Below, piece by piece: positions 1-14,000 of a stretch of 64,000 nt of DNA. A model generated the notes under the pieces. The model was given only the letters and a program-made list of their open reading frames with translations. It ran no database searches and was not told where the DNA came from. This DNA comes from Torreya grandis (taxonomy: Eukaryota; Streptophyta; Pinopsida; Cupressales; Taxaceae): the NCBI GenBank assembly GCA_037957365.1, contig JARHVA010002685.1, forward strand, positions 99,501 to 163,500, in the 5' to 3' direction. Position numbers and translations under genes: made by a program. Numbering within the stretch: the stretch's first letter is position 1; each line of letters starts with the position of its first letter.

Positions 1-380
1 AATTTAAGATGTCATCTAAACAGATAGCCATATTATAATTTTTCTGTTGAAAAATCATTAAAATGCTACCCATTTATCTTTGACACTACCCAAGTATTTT
101 AGATGTTTCATAAATAATATATGTTATTGCCATTCATTAAGTGATTCACGATTTGAAAAGGGCAAACATAGCCATTTCGTATGCAAGACGCAGTACAGTG
201 AGGACAAACATAGAGCTCTATAAGTTAATACACTGACCATTAAAATGTATGCCTTCATAAGCTAAATATAGGTCTAAATAATTAAATTGTAGGTCTAATA
301 CATACTTCTCAACCAATAATATTTAAGCGCTACCCTGTTATTATTTGGATGTTGGTAATTTTATTCAATTATGACACTAC

Positions 381-464
<84 letters not shown>

Positions 465-2590
465 CTCTGCCTAATTGATATTTTTTTACTGCAGAAAAGA
501 TATGATGCAGTCTAATACAAAAACCATACAAATTTCTAGATTCTTTTTATAGATGTTAAGATGTTGGTTGTCAATACATATTCCAATATGTATATAATAA
601 AAATGCAGTCAATGTTTTATTGGTTTACAAGATTGTAAAGCAGAGTTTTGGTTCCCAAGTTCAATGTTCTATGAACTAGAATTTCATCTAACATGTCAAT
701 ACTCATACCAAATCTTAAATAAATGTCTTCTTATAATATTACAGATAGAAATTTCAATGGCAGAACCTACCTTGAAGTATAATCGCCTGAAGAATACATC
801 ATTCCTCTTTCTTCTACCAATCTCTCTTACAAAATCTTCCACTTTTCCTTTTTTTCATTTCTCTCTATGTTTTTATATCCTTTTAAATTTCAAGAGGCTT
901 AATTTATAAAACTAAAAATCCCTCTAAATGTTGTGCACCTCACTTTGCATGATAATTCCTTTTAGTTCCTCTTCCATGCATAGCATTTTACTTTCCATTT
1001 AAATTTACTAAATAATAGTTATTTACTACCATAGCCATAGTCTTTCTCTTTACTCAACTTAGCTATGCCTTAATTTTCATGTTATCTTTAACACAAGGCT
1101 AAGCTGACCAATTAACTAATAATATCTATTTTTTAATTTTAAATGTAATCTCATACATATATTTTTAAGACTAAATTTAGATTACATTAACTAAAGGTTA
1201 AAATTTTAAAATAATTCAAATTTCATAAAAACAATTAAAACAAATATAATTATTTATTTAACTAATGGATATTATGTCAATAATTACTTCTAATCACGTG
1301 ATAATCATATCAATAATAATAGTATCTATATAGCAATTAAATGTCTATTTTTTTAATTTAAACTTGAAAATCAATGCAATTATTAGTAAAAAAATCATTT
1401 AATCTATGCATATCAACAACTATATCTTCATACAAATATGATCGTAAATAAGATTTCTTTAATTATTCATTAACATTTAAAATATGTTATGCATATAACA
1501 TTTAAAATCTAATGTACATGTGTGTAGGGTCACTAGCAGTTTTCTCTATTATTCCTCCAATCGTTCCATCTATCCCATCCTCTCTGATGATGCTCTCTCT
1601 TATCTAACTTTGACGGTATGATTTATCTTGCATCCACCTCGCAACAAATTGGTAGTTAGTCTAAGTCATCATATATATCAACTAATGATGCAAAACAAAC
1701 AAATATATATCTTTAATGTACAAAATAAAAAAATATAACTGTCACATCACGTATATTAATCAATAATATTATTGTCCCAATATATTATATGTCATAAATC
1801 TCAAATCAAAACAATAATAATCAGATAATAACCATACTAATCCACAAATTTAAAGGTTATTAGTTATAGGTGAAATTGGGATGTGCCACATCTAGGAGAA
1901 GACATTGTATCTGGCTTGGGTGCTATGTGCTAAGAACTCGATAACATTGATCTCAAAAAGAAATTAGTAGAGGGAGGCCCTCTAAAACTTGTAACATATC
2001 TCTGACACATAGGTCTCTCTAATAATGTTTTTCATGGAAGAGTATGTGTGTGTGGTAATATTGTAGGATTAGACCTCACTTGTACTAGTGTCTCATCTGA
2101 ATTTTATGATGTACTAATAAGAATTGTGTTTAGAACTATATTATGATACACACCAATGATATTATGTAGGGGGTCTGTATTGTTTGTAGTAGTGTGATAT
2201 GATGTCAGTGTTGGATGTGCCTGATATGTATAGTGAACACTTGAAAGTACCCCCTACTGCATTAGTTGTATGCTTTGGAAATGGATATGAGAAAATTTTC
2301 AATGCCTTAGATTTTGTTTGTTGAACTTTGGGTGCCTATGTGGGTGTGCCCATATCAATGATGTTGGCCTCTATCAAATATTTTATCTTATGTTTCAAGG
2401 TGATGAATCAGTTTGAAGTATGGCCTAGTGCCATGTGATAGTTGTAAAATGCATTGGAATCATAGCTATTTGAGGGGAGGGAGAGATATGGCATTGCATT
2501 TTAAGAGTTTTTGTAAAATATATGTCATCAATTCTATAAGGTTGGTGAAAAATCTCCATGGAGGAGCTAATAAAACCAAGTGAGAAGATG
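1..2590. other. AT-rich non-coding DNA
   Basis: Apart from the AT microsatellite I see no gene here. The short open frames are low-complexity and resemble no family I know. The right-hand part (about 1.86-2.59 kb) probably belongs to the retroelement whose gag remnant follows, because minus-strand translation continues in a gag-like style for a short way with stops. Confidence 0.5.
384..462. repeat. (AT)n microsatellite
   Basis: An uninterrupted run of alternating T and A, about 39 dinucleotide units. It can form a cruciform and is likely polymorphic in length. Confidence 0.98.
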
Positions 2591-2591
2591 G

Positions 2592-4116
2592 CTATAAAGT
2601 TGCATTAATTATGGCCTTTGGATCACTCTTATTTTTAGTGCCCTTTACTTTATATGGAGGATTATTAAAAATCTTAGTAGTTGACTCTAATCCACTTGTA
2701 TATTTTAATTTGCCCATAGAGAGAAGCTTGACTTCTCTTTCTTTCATTATGTGGCATAAATCTGTGAAGGTTGGAAACTTCTTAAACAAGAGAGCTTCAT
2801 GCAATGCTAGTAATAAGCTTTGTTTGAATATGTCTTGGAGCTCTATATCTTTCATGGGGCTAGTCATCTTTGTTAATATAGTTTTTTATTACAAGACATA
2901 TTCTACAATAGACTCATTGGATTTTTGCTTAAGTTGTGCCACTTGAATGTATGAGATATTATCACTGATGTTTATTGGAAAGTGTATTAAAAACATATCT
3001 ACCAATGGATTGAATGCGGTGATAGATTGATCTAGAAGATCATAGAACCATTGTAACGCATAGTCCTTTAGATTGCATGGGAATAATTTAGTAAGGATCC
3101 AATCATTGGACACATAGTCCAAACATGTTACATGAAAAACTTGTAGATGTTTCTCTGGGTCACCCTTACCATCATACAAAGTAAGCTTAGGTGCCACAAA
3201 TCTAGATGGTAAAGGAGTTTTCGCTATGTGATGTGCCAAAGGTGTATGCAAAATAACATAATAATCCAAGGCATGTGATGACCAATTAACTCTTTGCTCA
3301 AGTTGTAACACCTTAGCCTACAGATAATGAATCCCATGCTTAAGGGATTGTACATTTGGAGAAGAGGAACTAGCCATAGGAGGTGTTTCTATTGTTGAAG
3401 GTTATTGAGTGAAAATAGGTTATTTTACAAGCTAAGTTGCCCCAAAAGTAGGTGTAACAATATTTTTATCTACGGGAGTAAAAGATTAACCATTATTTTA
3501 TTTTTTATTATTTCCATTAAGGCTTGTAGAATATGTGCATGATCATGGGGTTATCCCTGAAGTCTATCTCTGAAATTCTATAAAATCTCATCCTTATTGA
3601 CTATAAGATTTTTCTTGTTAAGTGGGGGAGAGTCTTGATTTCCATCTTGTGTATTATTTTGATCTTGATTGTAATGCTCATCTAGTACTTTAAGATTTGG
3701 ATATGAAGAGTGTTAAGCATAGCTTTTCTAGGTGTAAATTCACATATATGATGAACACTAGCATATTCTAAAGAATTTGTACATGTAATTTGAGTTGCCA
3801 ATTATGTGACCTTTTCACTTAATAACTCATTTTTATTATGTAATTATGATATTAGCTTTATCATATTGATAATTTGATCCCTTAGAGTCTCACAAGTGCA
3901 AACACTAGTTGTTTTTGATTGAACATGTAGGCACACGCCCTATAGGGGAGAGGTAGAGGCATGGATAGGTTGAGTATGAGCATTAGTAACAATAGCATAC
4001 ATTGTGTCATCTCATGGAGGAGTGATAGCATGTACCTAGTTAGAGGTAAAGTAGCTATCACCCTCATGGAGATGAGGAGGAGAAAGAGATGCTTTCCTTT
4101 TCATAGGATATGACAT
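2592..4116 (-). pseudogene. Ty3/gypsy gag remnant (element 1)
   Basis: Minus-strand remnant of a retrotransposon capsid (gag) gene. The clearest part is 2889-3311, where the protein reads FVAPKLTLYDGKGDPEKHL, then ALQWFYDL, the usual hallmarks of the plant retrotransposon gag domain (PF03732 type). The same frame continues through two adjacent stops near 2884-2889 into the piece at 2592-2867, which reads like the gag C-terminal half. A frame starting at ATG 4116 (MSYPMKRKASLSPP) may be the original N-terminus but lies in another frame, so at least one frameshift is present. Stops and frameshifts make it a dead copy. I did not find protease or RT next to it, and its LTRs are not recognisable. 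Confidence 0.8.
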
Positions 4117-5972
4117 TGAAACTTGAAACATGGTTTTTAGGGTATCAAATTTATGGATTTTGTCCAATAAACTATATTATAATTGATCCTTTATGTATGT
4201 AATGATTTGTTTCTTAATTGAGAAATAACATGCTAGAAATAAAATGAAATATGACATATATTTTAATTGATATAAAGAATCATGTACATATGTGTTTATG
4301 CCATCTTTAAATTCATTCCAAATGAAAGGAAACAAGCATGCAAAGGAATCTCAAAAAATTTGTATTAAAAGTGATAAAATTCATCTGTCATTATTATCAT
4401 GATTATATGAAATACAAATCAGAAAATATAGGGATCTAAAATCTGAGTACAAGTCTTAGAAGGTTGGAAATATAAACCCTAGAGTTATTTAGAGTTAGGG
4501 TTTGTGCAATATTTGAAGCAAGTCGAGTTCACTAAATGTGTTAACTATTTAGGGTTATGGAGCTTAAGCTCTAGGTTGTTAAAGGGTCTAAGTATAGTAA
4601 ATTAGAGTATAAAATATGCAATAAATATAGCTATTGATTTGTGAAAGAACTGAGCTAAACTAATATTTCTAATAATAGCAATAGATGACATAAATAAATA
4701 CTTAATTGGAAATAGATTAGATGGATGATCTAGAGGATGAAAACTAGCTCAAATGTTGATCAAGGTATCATAAGTAGGATCCAAGTGTCAGAATCCTTCA
4801 TAGATAGCAATGTCCTAACTTGGACAGTAGTGCCTAATGGTGCTAGTGTCCTCATTTGGCCTAATGTCCTCTTTCCAAATGATTTCTGAGTTTTGTATAT
4901 TAGGTCCTATTCTAGATTTGGTCCAAATTTCAGGTCTTTATGATTAATATTTTTTCTTGTAGCATTATTTTATTTTGAAACCCCTAGGTTTTCATGCTTG
5001 TAAGGATTGTAATGAACACCATGAGAATAGGGGGTTACGAGGTATGATGTGTTGGACATGTGATCCACACCCCTGTGTGGGCACACTGCTACAGATCAAT
5101 ACTCTAAGGAGGGATCAATCCTCATGTAGTTATCTCTCCTAAGTGTTTGGTGCAAGTGCAAGTGAATGCTAGAATGCCTAAGTATGAATGTATGTGAGGA
5201 TGCCTTGGAGGCAACTTGGTATTTAAATACCTATGCTAGGGATGGATTATTGAATGTATGGGCTGAATCAATATAATATTGGAAGAATTGGGAGCTTTAT
5301 CTCATGTGAATTGGTAATTTTGTGTGCTTCTTTGTGATAATGTTCACTTAGAGTGTGAGAGTGTGAGAGTAGTGTTTATATAGTGTTATGATAAAAATGA
5401 CTTGAGAGGGTGACTTAAGAATAGGTCTAGGCCAACCCTAATCCTCTTAGGGAGATGTAAATTACCTTTTGGAGGGTGTGGGGACCTAAATCACTAATGG
5501 ATTGTGCCATTATGAGTCTCATGTGGTGTTTTATAGGCCTGAATGTTATTTGTACTTGCCATTGACTAAAATTGGATCAAAAGGGCCCCTAAGATGGGTC
5601 AAGTTCTATACTAAAGGTAAAGTTATCTCAGGTGGACATCCAAGGCATGAAGTGTTAATTTTATATGATTGCACATATTAACTAAAAAGATTTTTATAAT
5701 ATATTGATATTAGGGCATTATAATAGAATTGTATTGGAATCTTGTGTGAGTTCCTTGAGTTGTATTTAGGCCTTTTTCTTAAATAAATTTTGTGAATAAG
5801 ATATTATATGAACAAAGATAGTTGTTAGAGTGTTTTATGATTTGTATAAAAATAGTATATTATATCCCATGAATTAAAGAATATGGTTGTGTTGTATGAG
5901 TTTTATATTTGTTGATTTATCAATAAAAACAGTATTTAGTATCTTTTTAAAATGATTATGAATCATCCTTGT
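4117..5972. other. Non-coding, probable retroelement flank
   Basis: No gene recognised. For a minus-oriented element the 5' leader and LTR would lie here, but I could not place boundaries, a primer-binding site or a second copy of the sequence. Confidence 0.3.
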
Positions 5973-6353
5973 TATATATTTCTTCGCACTAAAGGATGGT
6001 ATGTATGTTAGGTTGTGGGCAACTGTCTTTTATGTATACCTACCATCTGCAATACAAAAGAAGATAAGAAGGTAGTAAAGAGTATAGGTGTATGTGGATT
6101 TGACGTAGATTTTTTGAAATTTGAAACTTATAATGAAAAACTTTATCCAAAAGTAATATTATATTATATATTTCTTCACACTAAAGGATGGTAGGTATGT
6201 TAGGTTGTGGGCAACCGTCTTTTATGTATACCTACCATTTGTAGTACAAAGGAAGATAAGAAGGTAGTAAAGAGTATAGGTGTATGTGGATTTGACTTAG
6301 ATTTTTTGAAATTTGAAACTTATAATGAAAAACTTTATCCAAAAGTAATATTA
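5973..6353. repeat. 192-bp tandem duplication
   Basis: Two head-to-tail copies (5973-6164 and 6165-6353) align without gaps at a constant offset of 192 bp and differ at only a few positions, so this is a fairly recent duplication. Both copies contain the words TAGGTTGTGGGCAAC and TTTTATGTATACCTACCAT. The unit is non-coding. Confidence 0.95.
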
Positions 6354-6356
6354 CAG

Positions 6357-7106
6357 GTGTAAACATTGTCATTCCATTAGATAGACGATTTTGTTTAAAT
6401 GGTCCTATGGTTGTTGCATGTATTAATGATTGTATTACACATTGTTTGAGTTGAGCTCCTAATATCCACACTGCTATTATTTTCCCCTTCATGAAATAAA
6501 AGACCACTCCCAGTGGGGAGGTGTATGGGAGACCAACGGTTTATGGTTGGATGACAATTGCTTTGATGATGTTCTCCCTCTTTTAGTTGATCAACCATCT
6601 TGGATGCATACTCATGGCTATTGTATTGATTAAGAGTTGTTTTATAAAGCTCTATTATACTTTGTACTCTTAATTGTGTATTTTTGTACTATTTAGAAGA
6701 GATTGTAATAAGTATTATTTTTGTATTTTTTTATTTATTATGGTAGTGGTTGTATATATGATCATGATTTTATGTAAATCAGAATAACAAAGGTTGTTTA
6801 TTACAGCTTAACGGTAAGACTGCATTGGTTTAGTGTGCATTTTTACTCTTTATGTTTTGTGTAACTTATCATATGGATTCGACCTTCTACACTGCTAAAT
6901 ATTTTAAGTTAAAATAAAATAATATACAACCAATGGGTTAGTAATATTTTGCATAAATGTTATTTTATGTTTATGTAGCTATCCAATAGTAGGATATTTA
7001 TATTCGTAACTGTAGATGGTTTAAATTTAATGTAATTAAAGTAAAAAATTAAACGAAAAAAAAAACATGTTTTCGAATGAAACCCAATAGGGTTCTCACA
7101 CAAAAA
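6357..7106. other. AT-rich non-coding DNA
   Basis: No recognisable gene, repeat family or RNA. Short open frames here have no family-like features. Confidence 0.5.
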
Positions 7107-8100
7107 TTATAAATTGAAATATGGAAAACTAAATGACATAACTAAATTATGTAGTCTTTGCATCCATGGTTTGCATTGGGAAATATATAATATCTTCTCT
7201 CCATATCCTCGAATGTCATGAAGCTCTAATGCATCAGGATCTTCTTTTGTTACGTTGGCTATTTTGACACAGGTAACATGGCATGTACAATCAATTTTCT
7301 TTTTACGACAGTCTGGACAGTATACATTCAATTATTACTCTGTCTCTTCATGCTTCCTCTGCATGTGCAATGTATTCAATTGTGTACATAAATGGTTGAT
7401 GATGTCTTTGTTTATGTCTTTCAACAAATTATTGAGTTCCATCTTTGATAATCCATTGGTGGCTTTAGATGTTTAATGGGATGAATTTCAATTACAATAT
7501 TTCTTCATCATTTATCTTGAGTGAATTTTGCATAAGAGACCTATATCATCAAATGTCATTCGTGATACATCTCTGCTACTTATTAGATATAATGCTTCAA
7601 GGCATTCATCCTTGATTCTTTTCAAAAATACCAACTTGATAGATTCTTTTTTAATAGTGATTTGCTTGGATTTGTATAGGTTAAACATGAACCTTTCCAA
7701 GTAATCTCCAAATGGTTTGTCTTCATTTTGCGACATCCAAAAGATATCATTCCTTGTATAGTCCCTTTCTTTGTAGTAATGCAATCACTTAAGAAGTAAT
7801 TTAACCTTTATCTCTTTCCAAGTAGAGATTACATCCTTTCCCAAACTCATAAACCATTTGAGGGTTGCATCTTTGAGTGTGGTTGGAAACAACTTTAGTC
7901 TTTTAGCGCCCCTATTATAGTCATAACTACGACATAGGACATCAAAATTAAAGAGAAACTTATTAGGATATTGATTTTTTGTTCCTCTGAAGTTGGGCAG
8001 AGTGCAGAGGGATGTTTTCCATGGGTGCATCTCCTGTCAGATTATTGATGTGAAACTCAAAGGTTTTAGTCTCAGAGGCTTCTTCGTGATTCTCTCCCAT
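7107..8100 (-). pseudogene. Ty3/gypsy gag remnant (element 2)
   Basis: Minus-strand gag pseudogene. From 8030 downward the frame reads TLPNFRGTKNQYPNKFLFNF, DVLCRSYDY and KLFPTTLKDATLKWFMSLG, closely resembling the gag capsid domain of plant Ty3/gypsy elements. An in-frame stop at 7785-7787 separates this from 7512-7784, which continues the same domain (WMSQNEDKPFGDYLERF, then SFDD-like MTFDDIGLLC). Still in the same frame, 7107-7331 has a cysteine-rich segment (CPDCRKKKIDCTCH) that looks like the family's C-terminal zinc-binding stretch. Upstream, an ATG near 8100 (MGENHEEASETKTFEFHINN) in a shifted frame may be the N-terminal part. One stop and at least one frameshift make it non-functional. 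Confidence 0.85.
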
Positions 8101-8663
8101 GATGTGTTGGGTTACTTTTAAACCAAAGAGTTTTGTCACCCACTTTTCAAATCCTTTGTAAACTTTTTACCACGACGCGTAATGAACAGTGATTGTAAGT
8201 TTTTTTTAAAGGAGAGGAAAGTATACTAACTATGAGTGATAGAGTGGGACTTTCATGAAATTATTCAAGAAGTTTAATAAAGACATTTTGTTCAGCTGAG
8301 TCAAAGGTTTCAAGTTCTACAATCTTTTTTGAGGCGAGAAGGGATTTAATTTCTCTTTTAGAGAGGATTTTTTATGAGGTTGGATGGAGCTAAATACCTA
8401 ATCCTTGAGTGTGGGGTGGCCAAATAGGTACTTTTTGAAATTGTACATAGATGTCCTTCTTAGAGGGATCCTTCTTAGGGGTATGAGGATCCTCATGTCC
8501 TTTGTTCTCGTATTGTTTTACCAATTCAGCCAAAAAATCTTCTATTGTTCATTTTTATGCCTCTAATAGTTGGTGTGAATCAACCAAAATTATTTTTTTA
8601 GTTTTTGTAAATGATATATATGCTACTGCAAGTGAGTTATTTATTGTTGTAGGCATTGTTTAT
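8101..8663. other. Leader region of gag element 2
   Basis: Minus-strand sequence upstream of the gag remnant. No clear domain. It is purine/pyrimidine biased and presumably part of the same old element. Confidence 0.3.
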
Positions 8664-8771
8664 GTTGTTGTAGGTGATAACTCTGTTGCTACATGGAATG
8701 TTGTTGTAGGTGATAATTCTGTTGTTGCATGGAATGTTGTTGTAGGTGATATATTTGTTGTTGCATACAAT
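8664..8771. repeat. 36-bp minisatellite, three units
   Basis: Three consecutive 36-bp units (8664-8699, 8700-8735, 8736-8771) starting GTTGTTGTAGGTGATA, with a partial unit before them. The period is a multiple of three, and on the minus strand it encodes a 12-residue Thr-rich repeat (TTTFHATTELSP type) upstream of gag remnant 2, so it may have been a repeat in the old gag N-terminal region. Confidence 0.95.
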
Positions 8772-10800
8772 GTCCTAACTTCTTCTAAACAGAAGTTTAG
8801 TTTAATAGGAAAAATTCTTCCCAAGTAACTTCTTTTACGTTGCATAAAAACACTTCCACCTTATTTTTTTGTTTTTCTACTCTGCCCTACACATGGTTAA
8901 TTTGAAGGGGATAATTTTGGTGTTTACTTCCTCTAATTTAGAGTAAATTAAAATATATTTCAGATAGAAATATATTCCCTCTTGAAATCAATAAATCTTA
9001 AGGGTTCACGAAGTCCATGAATCCATGGAGGATAGATGTCAAATCACAATTATTCATAGAGTCTACACTAACTCATAAGGTCTATGTATACATGGAGGAT
9101 ACACTCAAAGAATTGATGCATGACCCATCTGTAAGTGGATTTAGTGAATCCACAAGCTCGTAGGATACATGAAGATCATGGAGTTGGCAGCATGTCTATT
9201 ACACAAAGGCCCCAGAATTATGACACATCACAATCATGTCTATTCATAATGGATCGACTTACAAGGATCTCCATTCATAGGGAATGACACAGGGAAGTTG
9301 TGAAGCCCCAATTCTCACAATGTTACTTTTGTTAGACCTTTTTGATATTATAAATATGTCCTTTTATGACATGTTTTTATGTTATGGAGACACAAGATGT
9401 TTATCATTTCATTATTACTGAGATAATGGATCTTATGTTAAGGATGGTATTAGTTGCATATTTGATTATTGTTCAGTTACTAGTTATGGATGACTTTAGT
9501 GGCTTATTGATATGCATACTACATTATTGGATTAATTAAGCTAATATTGTTTTATCATGTGATTTGGGATTATGAGTATATGATGTTAGCATGTGGTGAT
9601 TACCTCGTGTGTATATTAAAATGTTGTGATTTGGATGTTTTATGTATGCACTTTTGTATTATTGGAAATCTCTGATATGTTTACATTTAGCAACATCAAC
9701 TACCTAGGATAGTGCAATTTGATGTGTGAAATGATATGTAGGTAACAGGGGAGGCCAAACGAGGGAACTGGGATTATGTTGATCATAAGTAAACCATTGG
9801 TTTTAGCTAAGTAAAAACTTCATGTCCCCATTAAATTAAAATATAGTTCTTGTGTCTTCATTTGATCTAGTTTTGAGTTCAAACCTTTTTGGCCCTCTTA
9901 ACACTATTCACACCCATTGACACTATTCATTACCCTTCTAGAAGACTTTAGAAGTCACATTAACATTATTTTCAATCATAAAGAGAAATATGTAAACCAT
10001 TTAAGTGGACCCCTTGACCAAAACTCTAATGGGAACTTGGACTCATATTTGTAAGTGGATGTTAAGTTTTTTAGAGGTGGTTGTATATGCATTTAAGATC
10101 CCTTATGACCGAGATATGGGTGAAAACTTGTGTCAAGTGTTGATCAAGTCATATGACATCCCATGTGCCCATTTATGGCATGGAGAAGTGAAATCATTAA
10201 TAGGTATGTGTAAGTTTTGCTTTCCCACATGGGTGTGTGGAGAGAGTTAATATAAGAGAAGACTTTTTGGAGAAATGTCAAGGAAGGGACATGGACAAAT
10301 GTCACCTTCCATTGATTATTAGGTTGGAGTGTTTTGGCTATAAGATTATGGAAAGCCTTCCTTAGAGGAACTTTTTTCTCATTTTAAATTGAGAGTGGAG
10401 AGCTTAGAAAAGGAGCTTAAAGGAGGAGAGAATTTTTCCAATGCTTGTAGTAGATTTTTTTGTGTAGATCCAAGATGTAGAGCCAAGGTAAACTTCCTTG
10501 TCACCTATTTGCTTTCAATTTATGGCTTTAAAATTAAAAGAATAAATCTCCCCATTCTTGTTTTTTGAATTTTCAAGAGGTGTAAGGCCATTTGGTTTGC
10601 CCTCTCTTTTTATTGATTTCCATGGATTGTGCCTTTGGCCACCATGTGTATTTTATTGCCCATTTGGACTTAAAGATACAAAACCCTCCGTTATTTGTTG
10701 GTTGTTTTTACACCACTCTTTTAGATTTAAAATGGCACAATTATGTTGCCCAAATGTGCTTAAATTGTTTTTCATGGTTTATGCATTCGTATGTAGGGTT
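8772..10800. other. Non-coding, LTR-like in places
   Basis: No gene. TGTGAAGCCCC at about 9297 is a plausible LTR edge for the minus-strand element to the left, and AATATAAGAG near 10250 resembles a TATA box, but that box reads on the plus strand, and I found neither a second copy nor a convincing primer-binding site. Frames at 10.0-11.0 kb look like chance. Confidence 0.3.
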
Positions 10801-10910
10801 TGGGTAGAGGAACAAAGTTCCAAGTCCTCCTACAAAGCTCATATGCATGGGGTTGGGGTAGAGGAACAAAGTTCCAAGTCCTCCTACAAAGCTCATATAT
10901 GCATGGGGTT
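10801..10910. repeat. 54-bp tandem repeat, two units
   Basis: Two nearly identical 54-bp units, each containing GTAGAGGAACAAAGTTCCAA followed by GTCCTCCTACAAAGCTCAT. A third, degraded relative follows at about 10960-11000. The period is divisible by three, which explains overlapping open frames here that I do not regard as genes. Confidence 0.95.
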
Positions 10911-11049
10911 TTGGCAAAAAAACCCATCGTGTTTCCAAGGGCCTGCCATGGCAAGGTAGTAGGGTTTGGGCAAAGGAAAAACTCCAAGATCCTCCTTCTC
11001 CCACCCCCATAGTGTGGAGTCTTGATATGTTTGGTTTATGTGTGGCCGA

Positions 11050-14000
11050 CATATGTGTTTACATCTTTTATTATGAAAATTAGTTATTGTTGTATTGTGG
11101 ATTGTAGTTTTGAGAGAACTTGGGAGCCACTTGATACAAGAGAGTGTAGTTGAGACACCTAGTTGTCCCTCCTTGTTGAGTTTGTTACTTTGTTAGTATC
11201 CACCTTCTTCCTCACCTATATCATCTTTTCTTGAACCTTTAGTGTCATCTATGTTTAGAGATGGGAGTCCTAGGTTTGGAGGTGCTTATGACGGTCCCTT
11301 GATGATGGTAATAGATGGGAGGCGAGCCCTTCCTTGGTTTGGCTTCGCGGTTACACTTGTAGCTTGCAAGGAGTTTTTTTCTATCTTTTGTGGCCTTGCT
11401 ATGCAAATTATGGGAAAAAAATAGTTATTTTTTTAAGCTATTTGTTGTTATATTATACGGTTATCCATGCGAAACATAAAAACAAAAAAATGATGTTATG
11501 AGTAGAAATTCCATGCATTAGTTTTTTTTAAATGTCAATTAAATGAAGCAATAAATGAAATGAAATGAAATGACTATTGTTATGTTTGAAATAAAGTAGT
11601 AAAAATTATATGGCCAATTCCAATCTCTGTTAATTTATAGTTTATCAAAAATACAATGAAGATCTTGTTTCAAATTCTCGTATTAAATGGATTATGTTAA
11701 GGCTAAGAAGGGCTAGAAGCACTTAGGTAATTTTTATGTAATTGTCTTAAAGTTTCTCAATTTTAATTTTAATGTAAAACATTCCTAATCAGAATACTAA
11801 CACAATTTACGGTTCAATTTTAGGACATACAGTTTAACTCCTATGAATTTTTTAATTCAAACTACTAAAATTGTCTAGTTTTATTTTATAATTCGCTTAA
11901 TTTATGTGTAATTTTTGTGAATGTAAAATGAGGTAGAGAAGTGCCTAGAAATATTTTATATGAAAATTTATAATTTTTAGGCCCTATTGCCTTTCGTTTC
12001 ACAAATCAAGTCCTACAATTTGCTCATTGTGATATTTTGAAGTTTTGATGTATGTAGGCTAGTTTGTTGTTTCAAAGGGACTTTGGAAGGGCACAAAGCT
12101 CATATTTGTAGAGCAATCCTATTGTAGGGTTGACAATCCCCTATATGACTTCACGACAAGTGTAACAAGGCCAAAGGGAGCTAGCACTTTTTATTGCTGT
12201 TAACCACCGATGTAACTATGTGGATAGTGCATGTAAACACCACCCAAGCAGTTTGGTTAATCGTGTGTTTAATAAGCCATGCGATGAACCCATTGCAAGC
12301 TTAAGTCTCATGGGTAGTCAACGTCATACTTAACTGTCACGGTTGTCTATTTAAAAAAAAAAAACTTATTTTATAGTTTTTTATAAAACTTTGCTTTTCA
12401 TAAACCCTGTGTGAATTAATTAAAAATGGAATTTTTGCTAATAAAGATTTAAAAAAATTGAGAAGATGATTGCGATAACCCCCACTCTGCCCACCTCCCC
12501 AAATTTTCTCCCTCTTCCTCACGGAAGGATTTTCAAACCCTGAAATTATATCATTTTCAAGATATATCCATTTTATCCAAAGGAGGTTATTTTAAATCTT
12601 TTTAACATTTGCAAGTTCTTGGATGCCACAGACAGATAGAACCAAAATAAAACTCTTGATTTTCTCTTCTCTTTTGTGTAAACTAAAAATTGAAGCATAA
12701 AACTGAAAATGAAAAAAAAAAAACTTCTTAAACCGTGCTAGCGCCCATTAATTATTATGGTGGAGCTTGAAACTCCTAAAGACACTCAAAAATCATAAGA
12801 CCCTGAACACAAATTGAGACTTTCACAAAATCAACTCAATAACACATATATCAAAATAAATTTGCAAAATAAATAAAATATAAAAAAGACGAAAAGCTTG
12901 GAGACTTTGTTAATTGCAATCATCCAAAGTTGAGGTAGGAGAAAAGAAATTACTATGGACAAATCATCTTCAAAAACCTCCTTCCTCTTTTCCAAAATTT
13001 GAGTTTGAAACATGATTGCTTTAAAACATTTATTGTCTTCATAAGGATTTCTAGGGCTTTCTCATCTTTAACCAAAACTGACGATTGAGTTAGAAATGAT
13101 CCAACGGTCAAGATGGAGTGCATCATTCTCAAGGAGCTAAGCAATGACACTTTAGACCCCCTTTTGAGGTCATATGAAGAATATATATTCTCCTTGCTAA
13201 GCATTTTTCTCAAAAGTTAAGTCAATTTGATACATATTCAATTGTGACTTTAAGTGCAAACCAATCCCCATGATTTGTTGGAATTGCTCAAGATTCACCT
13301 TCAACCCAGCTGATAGTTGGATGAATTGTTTCTTTTTGCATAGTTTCAATGATGTGAAATTTTGGGCATGACAGAAATCCAATTGACCACGCTTTTCGCA
13401 AGAAAATGCCAAATAAAACATTATAGGTCTCATTGGAAAACTCTTGATGAGAGCATTTTATTAGTTGTGGCCTTGAGTCACTTAACTGACCTATGTGCTC
13501 ATTGTTACAAAAAAAAATCTCTCGAGAATCATGGATAGTTCAAAAGAGAACTCGAGAAGTTTGACAAGCAAAAAGATTTAATGATCTTAGGTCGAGAGTA
13601 AAAAAGAGATTTTTCCTTTGAAAGGAGACAGTCAGCAATGCAGATAAAAGAGATCAAGGAAAGTTAAGAGTTGACAGCATGAGAAATCAAGGGAAGATTC
13701 AACATATTGAAGAGAGCAATTGACACAAAAGAGAGAGGCTATAGAGGAAGATTTCAAAAGAGAAGTTTGAGAGTCTGCAACTAAGAGATTGTGATTGTAA
13801 AGCCCAAGAGGCCGAAGGAGATACAGTGGAGAATAGAAAGTCACTATGAATGTAATTTCATTAAGATTTGTTCTGATTTAATAAAAAAAGAATGGTGTTT
13901 TTTTTCTGCTATGTGATTGGTTGCATGACCAAAGGCACCCCTTCACTGAGACCCTCTACCGTGAATGCATAATTCTCCCACCTAAGTGTGAGTGTGCACC

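Noticed and set aside
9297..11050. Possible LTR of gag element 2 starting TGTGAAGCCCC
   Set aside because: No second copy, no primer-binding site, and the TATA-like box reads on the wrong strand for a minus-oriented element.
10558..11052. Several open frames over 100 codons on both strands
   Set aside because: Explained by the 54-bp tandem repeat, whose period is a multiple of three; peptides are repetitive and unlike known proteins.
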